Shown here piece by piece: positions 43,885 through 56,279 of a stretch of 64,000 bases of DNA. The stretch's first letter is position 1, and every line of letters starts with the position of its first letter. The stretch covers positions 20,769,446-20,833,445 of the forward strand of contig OY743172.1 in the NCBI GenBank assembly GCA_963555705.1, given 5' to 3'. The notes below the pieces were generated by a model that ran no database searches, was not told the DNA's origin, and saw only the letters and a program-made list of their open reading frames with translations. The position numbers and the translations under genes are program-made. The stretch is from Ligustrum vulgare. Lineage: Eukaryota > Streptophyta > Magnoliopsida > Lamiales > Oleaceae.

Positions 43885-44340
43885 TCCCCTCTTCCTTTAA
43901 GATGATTCGTCCCGAATCATAACATTGTTCTTAACTTCTTTTTCTGATCACATCAATTTACGTGCATCTAAAACCGTAAAATCTGGTGGTTTTTTTCTTT
44001 CTGGGCCATTACACAGGTTTCCCACATAATGGTGAATGTGATGAGCAGTTTTCATTGAACTGGGGCTGAATTCGTTGTGTATCTTAATTCTTAACTGATT
44101 GTATTTTAGGAGAATTCCCAAATACTCTTTCTGTATCTCTTCGCTAACCAATTTTTGCAAAAATTCGAGCCCTTCTCGGTTCATATCCTCAAAATCCCTT
44201 TTCAAATTAAAGAAGCAAACTTTGTTCTCAGCCATTCAAATTAAGAAAATCAATAATCCCAAGCTTCCGCCCAAGCCAATCATTTATGTTGCGCAATCCA
44301 TTTTCTTTAAAGGTACCCTCTTTTTATGGTGAACTCTATT
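43885..44340 (-). mobile_element. 3' interior of the truncated gypsy element, with a 95-aa ORF
   Basis: The minus strand has GACGAATCATCTTAAAGGAA + GAGGGGA just before the LTR, a typical gypsy polypurine junction. Upstream, 43948-44235 encodes a 95-residue frame starting MAENKVCFFNLKRDFEDMNR and rich in charged residues. It lies after where integrase would end. I do not recognise it; it could be a small accessory ORF or chance. The rest of the element is missing beyond about 44340. Confidence 0.45.
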
Positions 44341-45318
44341 CTTTCTAAATAAATGCACATCTTTTTGTTAAAATAGTGGGAATAAATGTAGTTTATATAG
44401 GGTGAGCAATGTTTATCTTTTATGACAGTAAGGAATCTTGAAGCCCTTCAATGGCATTTTAGACCTATTTAAACTTATTGGGGTTTAATTAATGACTTAA
44501 TGGATTCTTGATTGTTTTATAATTACAAATGTGTGAAAACCATCCATCCGCAATACGATTTTGAATGTCGTCTTCTTACTCATGGTTTGATGAAAATGGG
44601 TTCTTTCTCCATCTGAAGTTTAGATTTGATTTGGTTGTTCATGAAGGTGTATGATTGAGGAAAAATGTAAAATGAGTTCTTTCTCTATAGTGAGATCTAC
44701 CGGGCTGCCCTCCACCACAACTATTTTCCCTCTATTCTGTCTGTGTAGTGTATATATATAGAGAGAGAGGTTTGTTTTTCCAAATGGACATGTGTTTGGA
44801 ACTACTTCTTCGGCTTATCAAAGCGAGAAAATGTTTGAGATGAGCTATTTTTGCAATTTCGCATTTGTAACTGCTTTTTGACAAGCTCTGCTAATGCCCG
44901 CAGGATAACTTATTGTTTTGAGCATCCTTCAAGAAAGATGCTTCTTATGCCAGTAGAGATGTTTGAGCCAAACAAATCGTGCTATATCCGTTATGAGGTT
45001 TGCTCAATTCTCTATTGCCCCTATAAATCTATGTGTGTTCCTTTTTCACTTGTACTCAAGTTTGGGTTTTCTCTAAACCAACTGCGTTCTGTTGGTTGAA
45101 CATTTGCTACATTCTAATTTTGTGCTATACCTTTGCAAGTAGACACCTTTGGATCTCGAGATTAATACACACCGCTCTAAGTTGAGGGACATTGTTGACA
45201 AAATTGTGAAAGCAATGCTTGGTATAATTCTGCCTTTGATCACGCATGGATCTACCATGAAAAAGAAATTGAAGATTGTACTCATATTTCTCTCTATTTA
45301 TTTTTTTTAATCAAAAAA
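44341..45318. other. Intergenic
   Basis: No gene recognised. Contains a short TATATA/GAGAGA simple repeat near 44750-44770. Confidence 0.5.
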
Positions 45319-45959
45319 CTAGTATTCGCCCGTGCGATGCACATGACATATAAATGATTACTTATTAAATATGAAATTTAAAAAAAATGAAAAAATGTGA
45401 TAATAGAAAATGGTAATAATTGCACAAAAAAGACGACAATCATTTATAATTGTCGTTAAAGAATTACAAAATCTTGAAAAACTTCTTTACGTAGGCATTT
45501 GTAAGTGCAGACGCTCTAAAGTAGTTTTTCAAAACCCTAATTATGTTATATACATTTTTAATACAGTTTTATTATTTGGTAAAGCAATGCACATTTGTAA
45601 TTATGTTGTATATGCTTTTTAATATTGTTTTATTTTACTAATAAGTCCTCTAATAAGTATATTATTATCTTCAATACTGATTAATTACTATAACTTCGGT
45701 AAAACAATATACATTTTTAATTACGTTATTTTCAATATTATTTTATTATTAGCATAGCACATAATTAATTAAAATTCTACATCATAATTTCAAATTATAA
45801 ACATATTGAAAATACCAACTAATTAATAGCTGAATCTATAACAAAACTATTAATGAGGTAAAACCATTTTCAAAGTGACCGTTTACAAAACAGATGCTGA
45901 GGAAATATATGCTTAAAGAGAATCCTTCGATTTCAATGCAGATGAAGACATCGCTACAA

Positions 45960-46349
45960 CTCACTAAGTGGTTTCGGAAAAGTTTATAAAGAATATTTTC
46001 AGGACACGGACGAGGTCATTTAGATTCATTTCAATGTTTAAATTCAGTGATGACTCTGAATAACTTTTGCTAATGCGATATTCTATTTATAATTTTGTGT
46101 CTGTGGACTTGAACTTTATTTGTTGCTTTCATGTAGATTGTAGTTGTAAAGCAACTTGATCGAAATGGATGCCAGGGGATTCGAGAATTTGTTGTAGAAG
46201 TATTGACATTGAACATGGCCGATCACCCTAACCCTTTTAAATTGATTGGTTATTGTGCTGAAGGAGATCAAAGGTTGTTGGTCTATGAGTTCATGCCACT
46301 AGGTTCATTGGAGGACCCACAAAGCAGAATTATTGATAATTCCCATTAG
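45960..46349 (+). pseudogene. Receptor-like cytoplasmic kinase (RLCK-VII, PBL27-like) fragment
   Basis: The first piece (near 45975-46014) reads GFGKVYKEYFQDTDE, the glycine-rich loop region of a kinase. After an intron-like gap with a GT start and an ATGTAG end, 46136-46349 reads [20 protein letters not shown], the VAIK-lysine region, then [20 protein letters not shown] and [11 protein letters not shown], ending in a stop. This is the N-lobe of RLCK-VII kinases such as PBL27; the catalytic loop, activation segment and C-lobe are missing. A gene fragment, probably captured by a Helitron. Confidence 0.8.
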
Positions 46350-46711
46350 GAATTAACTTGGAAGTGAATCTGTACATATTTTGAATGGACAACTGAGAGA
46401 AGTTGGCTTCTTTTCTTATTGGTTTCTTTTCTTTTGTATATTTATTGGACTCTTTACCATCCTTAAAATCTGTACATTTATTTTGAATTAAAATCTATAA
46501 GAATTTCAAAATTATTTATTTATAAATTTCTCTTTCACGTATGGTGAGCTTGCCTACATTGTGTGATCACTCTAGAACACAAAATGTTTACTATATATAC
46601 ATTAGAGTCAATCTATTATAATTGAATTCTTAAATGCAAGAAAGGGCCAACCCCTACCCCACACCAACTGATTGCCACATGGAGGAAATTATGGCAGCTT
46701 AGTTTCCTTAT

Positions 46712-46717
46712 TATAAA
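46712..46717 (+). promoter_or_regulatory. TATA box of the DUF1677 gene
   Basis: TATAAA, about 135 bp before the ATG at 46851, followed by a pyrimidine-rich leader, consistent with a complete 5' region. Confidence 0.5.
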
Positions 46718-46850
46718 GTTCTATTTTTTCCCTCTTAATTTCTCTCCCTCATCATCCTAGCTATTCTCGATACTTTCGTGGAAATTAAATAACCAAAAAG
46801 GAAGAATATCGGTATTATTTACTGATAATTCTCAACAAGGAAGAAAAGAA

Positions 46851-47237
46851 ATGGATATTGAAGTGGTAAAGTGTGAGTGTTGTGGATTGAAAGAAGACTG
46901 CACAGAGGATTGCATAAGAGAAGTGAAAGCGAATTTCGATGGAAAATGGCTGTGTGGTTTGTGTTCAGAAGCTGTAAGAAATGAAGTGAGGAGAGAGAAA
47001 AAACAATTCAGGATGTAAGAAGTTGTTAAGACTCACATGTCATTTTTTCGAAAATATAAATTGAATCCGACGATTCGAGTAGCCGATGGAATGAGGCAGA
47101 TGCTAAGAAGAAGATCAGGTGATAATACATCATCATCAAACAAGTATTCTAGACAGGAGATGATGACTCCTGTACATTTTCATATTATTAATTTAATTAA
47201 TTTTGGCAAAAAAGATCAATCTTCCTTATCAATCTAG
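46851..47237 (+). pseudogene. DUF1677 family protein gene with one in-frame stop
   Basis: Starts MDIEVVKCECCGLKEDCTED and has WLCGLCSEAVRNEV, the four-cysteine block that defines the plant DUF1677 family (function unknown). A TAA at 47016-47018 stops after 55 codons, yet the same frame continues for 73 more codons with HMSFFRKYKLNPTIRVADG and MRQMLRRRS, the conserved second half. So a near-complete 128-residue gene is interrupted by one nonsense codon, unless the stop marks an unspliced or mis-sequenced site. No other damage is visible. Confidence 0.8.
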
Positions 47238-49744
47238 CAATAAGTTAACAACATTTTCATCTTATCTCTGCTCATATTAATTGATATTAAAGGATTTTTA
47301 CACTCCTGTGTCTAGGAATCTCTTAATACTCTTCCATATAGAACTCTGTGTAATGAATTATGACAATAGATCCTGAGAGTCAGAGTCTCACCCAACAAAG
47401 TCAACTGCACCTAGGTTGTCTTAATTGGTTATGACCACTTCTTCAATGAATGTTGATAAAATCAATTAGAGTTTTTCCACAGTGGTTTCGTTTAGGCTCT
47501 TTTTATTTTATTAAATTATGTATTTTTGTGATCTATACTGAAACCCTTTGAATTGTAGGCCATACGATGATTTGGGACAGACCTTTGTATGAGTGTAAGT
47601 GTTTTCTGGAAACTTTTAGTTTTTAGGATTTTAATTTATATTAGAAATTTTAGTACACTGATGAATTAAGGTAAAAAAGAAAAAATATTTCTTCATGTTT
47701 TTCGTGTGCTTAAATAAGTTTAGTTGAGGCCTATCTTTAAATTTTGTTTCTTAACGATTAATATTAAGTTAAATAGTGGTAACATATATATACATTATAC
47801 ATATACATGTATTTGTTGTTTTTTTCTTAATAATATGGCATGCATTATGTAGACAATTTATTTATTTTCAATTGTACTTTTTTCTGTAATTTTTTTTCCT
47901 TTATCAATGAAATATTCCCGTGTGATTTCCCGTGCATCGCACGGGTGTGAAACTAGTTGACATTAATGGTAAGATCTGGGTTTCCTCCTCCTTCGCCTTT
48001 TGACAATCGGTTTTATCATTATTTTCTCCTTTTTCGAATGACTAGTTTTCCCCACGTGTTTCGCACATCTAATTATTTACTCGATAATAATTTATACTTT
48101 GTGTTTTCTATATAAGGAAATAAAAAATAAAAAATCATTAAAATTATTTAACTCTCGTGTTTATGTCAAATTAAGTAATATTAGTAATTTTAGTTTTAAT
48201 ATATTAAAATAATTATTTATATGAAAATTACTCATTCACTTATTAATTAATTAATTTGTGAGTAAATTATAATAGTTATTTTTTCGATTTTCCCAATTAA
48301 CTATTTGTACATAAGGATATTTTATAAAACAAAATTTCTATAGTGAACGAAAATTCGAGACGAGGTTGAAAATACATTCAACCATAAAAATAAATTCATT
48401 TTTTATCAAATTTAAATAACCTAGATTTCATTTTTCATTTAACTATGTCCATCATATAAGTGAAAATTAAATACTTATTAATATATAAATATGTTTTAAT
48501 AATTTACCTCTTATTGCGCTCGAGGAAAAAAAATAATCTTTCTTTAAAGTAACTCTCATGTTAGCGTCCAAATAAATAAGTCACTTTATTTTTTATTTTG
48601 ATTATTTAAAAAGTTATTGGTTTTGTGAGATTATCTTAATTTAGCTATAATATTACCAAAATATCGAATTGTATAAAAATTATCCATCTATACTTAGTGT
48701 ATGTTTGGTATTGTTTAAAAATGGTTTTTTTTTAAATGAATAGTGATTTTTAGGAGAATTAATGGTTGAAATTTGATTAAAAAGTCAAATATTGTGGGCT
48801 TGACTTCACTTTTAATGAATGGTTGAAATTGAGTACTGTAAAAAAAGAAAAATTTAAAGAGTAACAAACAAATGCTTAAATGAGTTATTGAGTCAATAAC
48901 AAAAAAATAAAAATAAATATAAAAAATGACGTTACATAAACTAAGAATATAAACTTCAATGCCAATCTTTCATCATGTTCTTACGCATTAAACATGATTG
49001 ATCATACAAATTTGAATTGATTTAACACTGTAATGATTGAATTTGAAAAACTATATAAACATATATGTTGAATTACAATGTAGTATAATATTGAAAAATG
49101 TTTATTGATAAACACGTTTGGTAAGTTCTATCATTGAATATAAGGATCTTATATTAGAAGTATATTTTATTGTTTAATTAAATGAAAGCCACTTGAAAAA
49201 TCACTTAAAAATTATTTATATGAATTCTTTTTTTAATTATGGGTATCATAGACAAAAATGAAATAGATATAGGGACATTATTGTTAATTAAAAGTTTCCT
49301 CCACATCCATATTTTTATATATTAGAGATAACAGGAAAAATATATTTGACAGCTCCCTCCACTTTCTTCGACGACAAAGCTTGCACATTGGCCATCGGCC
49401 ACCACGACTATCTACGTCCTATGCAGGTTCAGTCCAAATTTTTCAAGGTCGAAGAATGTTTCGTTGTGGTCTCTTTCCAATGTCTATGAACAAAATTCCA
49501 TTTGCACCTCTTTTATGTACCAACATTGAAGGTAAAATGTAAAGCTTCTGGAAATGGAGTTTTTAGCTTTTTGTTAAAGGGGATAACTCTAATGTAGCTT
49601 CCATTCATTGTTAGATCATTTGTCGTGAAGTTTTCATTCTCCTCGAACGTATTTTGAAAGTTCTAGTCATATACTTCGGTTACTTGAGTAGCAATTTTCG
49701 TTGGATGTAAATCACATGCTATGTTTATCCAAAATTACTTGTAG
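47238..49744. other. Intergenic, with a third Helitron-like end
   Basis: At about 48040-48070 ACTAGTTTTCCCCACGTGTT, continuing TCGCAC, resembles a degraded minus-strand Helitron 3' end. The remainder is AT-rich. The region 49340-49740 may contain 5' untranslated exons of the FAR1-like gene, since an intron-acceptor-like TTACTTGTAG ends at 49744. Confidence 0.4.
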
Positions 49745-50508
49745 GTACGTCAATAACGTATTCGAATGATGAAACTTTGAATGTAAATTACTTAGTAGTT
49801 GATGACGATGCACTTGACAACATTGATGTAGTAGTGGAAGCTTGAGATGAGGTGGATGAAGATGTTTCATTATACGAATGCGAAGAGATTGTGCTAACTA
49901 TTGGGATGAAGTTTAGTGATGAGAAGGTAGTTTTTGAGTTCTACAAAAGACATGCTTATCAGGTGGGTTTTTCCATTAGGAAAAGATGTTTGAGAAAAGG
50001 TGAAGATGAATTGATAAGGTATGCAACGTATACATGTGCCGAGAAGGTTAAAGATCTGGTTTGAGTGGTTCTTTGAAGCCTCAACCAACTCTGAAAATCA
50101 ATTACAATGATTGGAAAAGCACCCCTGAATAGGTTACAAACGATCAACAGTGTCGTAGATTTGGGAGTGTAGCAAACATGGCTTCAAAAGATGAATAACG
50201 AACTCGGACTCTTATGGATTGGTTAGAGCTTCAAATGAACGAGATGAAGATCGCTCGATCACTATCATCTAGTGGCAGTAACATGAATAGTCAATGCAGT
50301 CCTATGCCAACTCCTGATTGTAGATGTTCGTAAAAAGATTCAAGCGGGAACATATTAGACCTTAATTGCTTGAAGACTAAGGGAGCTCCTCGAAAACAAT
50401 GTAAGAAAAATCCGTCAGAAAATGTTTCCAAGAAAGTCAATGTAAGTTATGTTTTTTTCAACTTTCTCAAACAACGGTAATGTAGTTTGTTTCTAATTTT
50501 CCTTCTTA
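49745..50508 (+). pseudogene. FAR1/FHY3-related pseudogene, 5' part
   Basis: FAR1-related proteins are plant transcription factors domesticated from Mutator-like transposases. The frame shows the N-terminal FAR1 DNA-binding domain (GMKFSDEKVVFEFYKRHAYQ then VGFSIRKR). It then jumps to a C-terminal region (ERTRTLMDWLELQMNEMK-like, then LKTKGAPRKQCKKNPSENVS); the transposase core and SWIM finger are missing. In-frame stops occur at 49843-49845, 50062-50064 and several later places. The homologous sequence runs to the Athila insertion at 50509 and seems to resume at 57604. Confidence 0.7.
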
Positions 50509-51837
50509 TAATCAACATGCCTCACTAAAGTGCACGGGTCACGCAAGTAATAAAGTGGACGTGAGTCCAAGTATCGATCCCACAGAGATTGTTTTAAATT
50601 GTATTTTAGATTACTACATTAACCGGAACTAGGAAAACTTTGAATTTGAGAATCTTGAATTAAAATTAAACTAGAAAGAACGAGAAAATTTGATTTAGAG
50701 AAAATATGAGAAAAACATGCTAGAATTGAGAATCCACATTTATTTCATTAATTATGCATTAAATTAAACATCTAACAATAATTCACGAGGTTTTGAAAAT
50801 CCATATTCCTAATATTGTCAAGACTCCCTTTCGGACAAGAATCAACACTTATTTCTATACACAATCCGACTATATTTCTATGACGAATCTAAATGTATAG
50901 AAAAGCATTACAAGTTTTGTGAATACTATAGAAGATAACACAAAGTATAGATGTATATTTCTATCCCCGATCGGACTTTGTGGCAATTGACACAAGTCTA
51001 ATGAAATCTCAATCTTTCGAACTTAAGAAATTACAACCTAAAATCATACAACTAGTGATCAAGTAATTGCATGATAAAAAAAGTATAAATCAATTGCTCA
51101 AACCCATGCATTACGAAATTAAATGATACTCAATACATAAAATCCAGAAATAAATGCTTCATCACAATTCTAACATTTAAGAACCTAGCCTATATACATA
51201 ATTGAATACAAATTACAAAAGGAATGGATAGATGTCACCCTATTCATGCCCTTGATCTTCGTTCTTCAATTGTGTCTTGGCTTGGATTGGATCCCTCCAC
51301 AATCCGACAGCGTTTTGACCTCTCTTCAATGAATTGGGAACCCCCTATTTCGTGCCTTAGGTCTGGTATTTATAGATTTCCCCGAGAATTAGGTTAATTG
51401 AGGAGAAAAACTTCTGAATTCCGCGTAAAAAGCCCAGCTGCGACCCAGTCGAATAATCGTGCGACCGCACGGTATTACGGTTTAAGGCAATTTTTCTGAA
51501 TTTTAAATGTTACAAGTTGGTCCCCCCGTCTTTTAATTGCACAGCAAGTCCTCCAACTTTCGATTGTTGCAATTTAACCCCTGAACTTCTGATTTCTTCC
51601 AAATTCGATTTCTTCTTCAAATTAGCCATTTGATTGACTGCATCAATTCGTGATTGGATCACTTTGACACTTTTTACATCCAATTGTTCAATTTTAGCTT
51701 TAATTTCATTGTTTTCACGACTTTTGGATTTTCCTAAAATATAAACAAATGACATAGAATAAATAGCAAATATTCTTGAATAAACAATTAAAATCCTACT
51801 TTTAGGATAGAAATAAGTGTATAAAATACACTTATCA
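50509..51837 (-). repeat. Athila-derivative 3' LTR
   Basis: About 1.33 kb. Compared with 56280-57603 it differs by a few percent and lacks roughly 80 bp between two CGACCGCAC-type motifs (here CGTGCGACCGCACGG at 51458-51472), which suggests deletion by recombination between the short repeats. Left boundary approximate. Confidence 0.75.
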
Positions 51838-54768
51838 ACACCCCCAAACTAGAACTATTGTTCGTCCCCAAAATATATGTTTTTGCTCTTGTCAACTTAA
51901 TTACCATGCGCTTCAACAATCCAAATTGACGAATCACTTCAGAAAAAGAAATATGAACAACATAAAATATTTTCATTCATATGATACTCAACTTCATTGT
52001 GTGTGTGTGAATAGCCAAAATCAACTGCAAACTTATGCAAAAATAAACTTGACAATGTGTGACTTTTTATGCAAGAGTAAGCCCGAATCTCATGTGGTCC
52101 ACGATGATTTTCTTTTGATTTTCCTTACCCTCTCATGGATGAGCACAACCTTACTGCTTTTCTCTCATATCCCGAGGTCTTTTCTATTGATGTGGTTTCT
52201 AAACATGTATAAATTGTATTTTTCCACACAAGGCAGTTAGGACTAGACAAGTATGCACGACATACCAAGAATAATTAACAAAGTGTTAAGAATTTCAATC
52301 AACGAAGCTTATACCATTTTATTCCATTTTTCTTTCATTTGGACGACTTTTTCTTTTAATGTTCTTGTCTTTTATCACCTTTGTGCAATACTTTTCATAC
52401 TTGCTTTCTATATAACCCCTGTAGCGAGCTTTAGGTCGGCAACTCCCAACTCAGTTGAGCTTAGGGTACCAGATTCAGAGAACCCCTCAAACTTAATTAC
52501 CCGAGTCATAAAGGCTTAAACAGAAAAGTTAAAGAAGTTTCGTGTCTTATGTGTAAGTCCACTCTCCGTACTTACTTTCTAGTTGACCCATGTAGCGAGC
52601 TTTAGGTCGGTAGCTCCCAACTCAGTTGAGCTTAGGGTACCAGGTTCAGAGACCCCCTCAGGCTTACTTGCTCGAGTCAAAAAGGTATTTGAAGAGTAGA
52701 ATAAGATCTTCAGCATTTTTCTGTTTTTATGCTGGTTATTATGGTTTATACCCGTTGATCGAAACCCCTTACACTGAAGATGCAAAATTAAAACTTCAAG
52801 TCTTAAATCCATCAATGCATACTCATACTAACATTTCCACCCCCAAACGGCTTCTTGAGCAGTTTGGTTCTACATTTCAGGTCGGGATCTAATTTTCTTA
52901 AGGTTTCGAATTTTACAATCAGTTCTATGTTCAAAGTGCACAAGTTTACCCCACAAATATCAAGTATCTCCCTACACAAGTTTTTATTCGAAAGTGGCTA
53001 TGTGCTCAAATTTGATAAAAGTCTTACATGGATGAATGTTTAAGAAAAATTTAGTTCACATATTGCCCAATTTTCTAACTAAAACACAAAAGTCAAATCA
53101 AATCATGTCATAAGCAATAAATAAATCACCAAAAATTTTCAATTTTTTCACTTTTTTTTTTCTTCAAGTTTTTATAAATTTTCTACCCAAAATCGAATGA
53201 ATATGTATATGAAAGCACATGAATGAGATTCCTACCCCCAAACTAGAATCATACATTGTCCTCAATGTATTCAAAACAAATAACGAAAATAAACACAGAA
53301 ATAACAAAGAGGGTTAATGTACTTCCCGGGTTTGGAGAGTTGGTGTTCCCATTTTATTTTTTTTTTGAAGCTTTGGCTTAAATGTTTTGTTGGATGAAAT
53401 GACCCCTTACTTCCTTTTCCATATTTGGCGTGAATTGTCCCGTGATGATATGTTCCTTGCAAATAAACATTAATGGTCATTAGAAGCATAATTATCGCAT
53501 AGGAACTAAAGAAAATCAACGCAACACACCAAAACTAGGACTTAGAAAAATTTTGAATTTTTTTGAAAAGTGGTCGACCACTGATTTTCAACCCTTGACA
53601 TCGCCTCGAAAAAGTGAAAATTTCCCGAGACATGTCCCGGGCATATGAAAGTATATAACTCGGTCTATAACATATCAGAAATTCAGCAAGTTTGAAGTTC
53701 ATTTGGGTCATGAAAAGATGTGACAAAGTAGGTGCAGTGAAGCTGAAAACAGGTGCACTGGTGCAGTGGTGCCTCCAATGGCCTTGCAATGAGTTGTCAT
53801 GAAGTGTAAAGACGTTCTTGTTTAGATCTATGCATTAAATCTGTGTAAACAATAAATGGATGATGCACAAATGATGTATAACATGTAATGAAGGTGATCA
53901 TCCAGAAAGAATTGCGAAAACTCAACAAAACACTCATTGTGGCATTTTATCGAGCACCTAGCATGCATATTAAGAAATCAATGAAAATCATAGAGTTGGA
54001 GACTTGAATTAAGTCAAAAATTTTCACCCTACAATTCAAAATTCAATATTTCCAATAGTAGCCTAAACTCATCACCAATCATTCATAATTCACAAATCAC
54101 AAAAAAAATTATGAAGAACATCAAATTATGCTAGATTTTGTGAAAATGTGTGGAAAAACTCATACCTTTGAATGACTTTGAAGTGAAGTAAGGCATGACT
54201 TTAGTTACAATGATGTGCAAATAATGGGGAATGATTTTGGACTTGATGCATGATGATTTGGGGGAGGAAAACCGAGTTAAAAGTGGTTGAAAATGAAAAA
54301 TAACAGCATTTTAAACATTTCGCCGAATCTTTCAGCAGAAGACCGTGCGACCGCACGGTTTAATTGGACAGTGACTTGTAATTTTTTCATTTTTCAATTT
54401 TAGACCCCGTTTTCGACCCCTAAATGCTTTCAAATGCATGCAACCAACTTCTAACCAATATGTTCATGTCCTAAGCTAGGTGATTAAGTGGAAGATTGTA
54501 ATAAAAAGAAACAAAACAAATAGAAAACAAATAAATCCTAAAAATGCTAAAACATGCAAGAATAGGAGCAATGAAGTTTTCAATGCCACTAACATGTCAA
54601 AATATGAATTCTAAGCATGCAAGTGATCCTAAAATGCAGTGTATAGCATCAAAACAACAATAAAGAAAATAGATAAAACAAATAAAGAAAAAAGGTTTGA
54701 GAAGTTGGGTTGCCTCCCAACAAGTGCTTCATTTGAAGTCTAGAGCTAGATTTTTTTGGTAAACTTTC
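51838..54768 (-). other. Athila 3' non-coding interior
   Basis: Lies between the protease stop and the 3' LTR, where full Athila elements carry pol and an env-like ORF; neither is visible. The sequence GAAGCACTTGTTGGGAGGCA (minus strand, near 54720), which usually follows pol in Athila elements, comes directly after the protease. Contains a duplicated block (next entry), a second polypurine-like CCTACCCCCAAACTAGAATC at about 53232, and CCGTGCGACCGCACGG at 54343-54358. Confidence 0.65.
52421..52690. repeat. 171-bp direct duplication
   Basis: GTAGCGAGCTTTAGGTCGG at 52421 recurs at 52592 together with CTCCCAACTCAGTTGAGCTT and following sequence. A diverged tandem duplication within the Athila 3' region. 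Confidence 0.9.
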
Positions 54769-56275
54769 TCAAGGTGGCATGAAACATGATGTTGAGGCCC
54801 TATCATTTGTCTTGACCTCATACTCAACTTGTTCCCAAAGATGAAGATGCTGTGCCACTTCAATTTTTGAACAGTTTTCAAGTAGTGGATTTTGATTCAG
54901 TAGTTGAACCATGTTAAATGTTACTTTTTCCTCCTCTACTCGAAGCATGACCTCCCCCTTTTCCACATCAACCAAGGCTCTAGCAGTAGCCAGAAAGGGT
55001 CGACCTAAAATCAGTGGCACCTTACTATCTTCCTCCATATCTAGAATCACGAAGTCAGCAGGGAATATGAATTTGTCCACTTTAACCAGCACATCCTCAA
55101 TGATTCCATATGGGTATCGAATGGAACGATCAGCTAGCTGCAAGATGATTGAGCTTGGCTTTGGGTCCCCTAATCCTAGCTTCATATAGACTGAAAGAGG
55201 CATCAAATTTATGCTGGCACCAAGGTCACATAAAACTTTGTTAAATTTTAAGTCACCAATGATGCAAGGAATTGAAAAACTTCCTGGATCTCTCAGCTTG
55301 GGTGGGAGCTTTGGTTGCAAGATGGCGCTGCACTCTTCATTCAGTGACACCTCTTCAAGTTCTTCAAGTTTTCTCTTACTTGACATCATTTTTTTTAGGA
55401 ACTTGGTATAGCTGGGGATTTGGGTAATGGCTTCTAGGAAATGAATGTTAATGTGCAGCTTTCTGAGCATGTTGAGAAATTTATTGAACTGCCGATCCTC
55501 CTTAGGCTTTTGTAATCTTTGCGGGAATGGAATAGGGGACTCATGGGGTTTAATTTTCAATTTTACCTCATTCTCCTCTTTCTTCTCAGCAAATTGCCTT
55601 TCAGGTGCCTCAACATGTTTTCCCTTTTCTTCATCTAGCTTTTGAACATGAATCTCAGGTAATTTCACTCCACTGCGTGTGGTAATTGCATTTACTCCTT
55701 GTTTCTCTTTCCAACCTTTCAGTCTTTGTGGAAAAGGAGTGGGAGGTTCATAAACTCTGTCACATGGAGCAAAAGTGATCCTTCCTGGTACAAAATCTAC
55801 CTCTCTTTCAACAGTTTTTATTGCCATCACTTGCTCCCTAAGATTAACCTCAGTGTTACCAGGAAGTGTACCTGGGGCTCTGTTTGCTAAAGCCTGAGCT
55901 ATCTGACCAACTTGGGTTTCCAAGTTTTTGATTGAAGCCTCATGATTTCGCAGTGTAGTTTCAGTCATCCTCATGAATTGGTCAGTTTTTGTCATGAACT
56001 GATCAATTTTAGCCATAAATTGACTGGTTTGGCTCATGTACAGGTCAGTATTCTCCATCAATTTCACAACCATCTCTTCAAGTTGAGGTTTCTTCTCCAC
56101 TACCTGCTGTGGAGGGGCTTGCTGTCCAGTTCCATTTTGATTATCCCTCCATTAAAAGTTAGGGTGATTTCGCCAACCATGATTTTATAAGTGTTAGAGT
56201 ATGGATTATTTTGGCGATGTCCCCCTTGTACAAAGCTGACCTGCTCAGCTTGAGCTGCCAAAATTGGACAATCTG
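54769..56275 (-). CDS. Athila gag (C-terminal part) and protease
   Basis: A 443-residue open frame from ATG 56100, with homologous but broken gag sequence continuing up to 56275 (DCPILAAQAEQVSFVQ, then NNPYSNTY). Seen: a coiled-coil with heptad-like MxKIDQFMTKTDQFM repeats, NAITTRSGVKL, and CxxLGA-type protease sequence (VLCDLGASINLMP) with the active-site Asp. The flap-like region ends LILGRPFLATARALVDV. It terminates shortly after the protease (STSCFMPP) without entering reverse transcriptase. A protein of this kind could form particles only with help in trans. The 5' end of gag is lost at the LTR junction. Confidence 0.8.
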
Positions 56276-56279
56276 AGGT

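Larger units (their letters stand above)
45319..47956. mobile_element. Segment bounded by two outward Helitron-like 3' ends, with captured gene sequence
   Basis: The right end has a perfect stem CCCGTGC-ATC-GCACGGG (47929-47945), seven bases, then CTAG followed by T (47953-47957). That matches a Helitron 3' terminus (hairpin, short spacer, CTRR, insertion before T). The left end at 45319-45342 is the same structure on the opposite strand, with CTAG then a GTGC-GAT-GCAC stem. Helitrons often capture host gene pieces; the segment holds an RLCK fragment and a DUF1677 gene. The 5' (TC) ends of the two elements were not located, so extent and number of insertions are uncertain. Confidence 0.55.
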
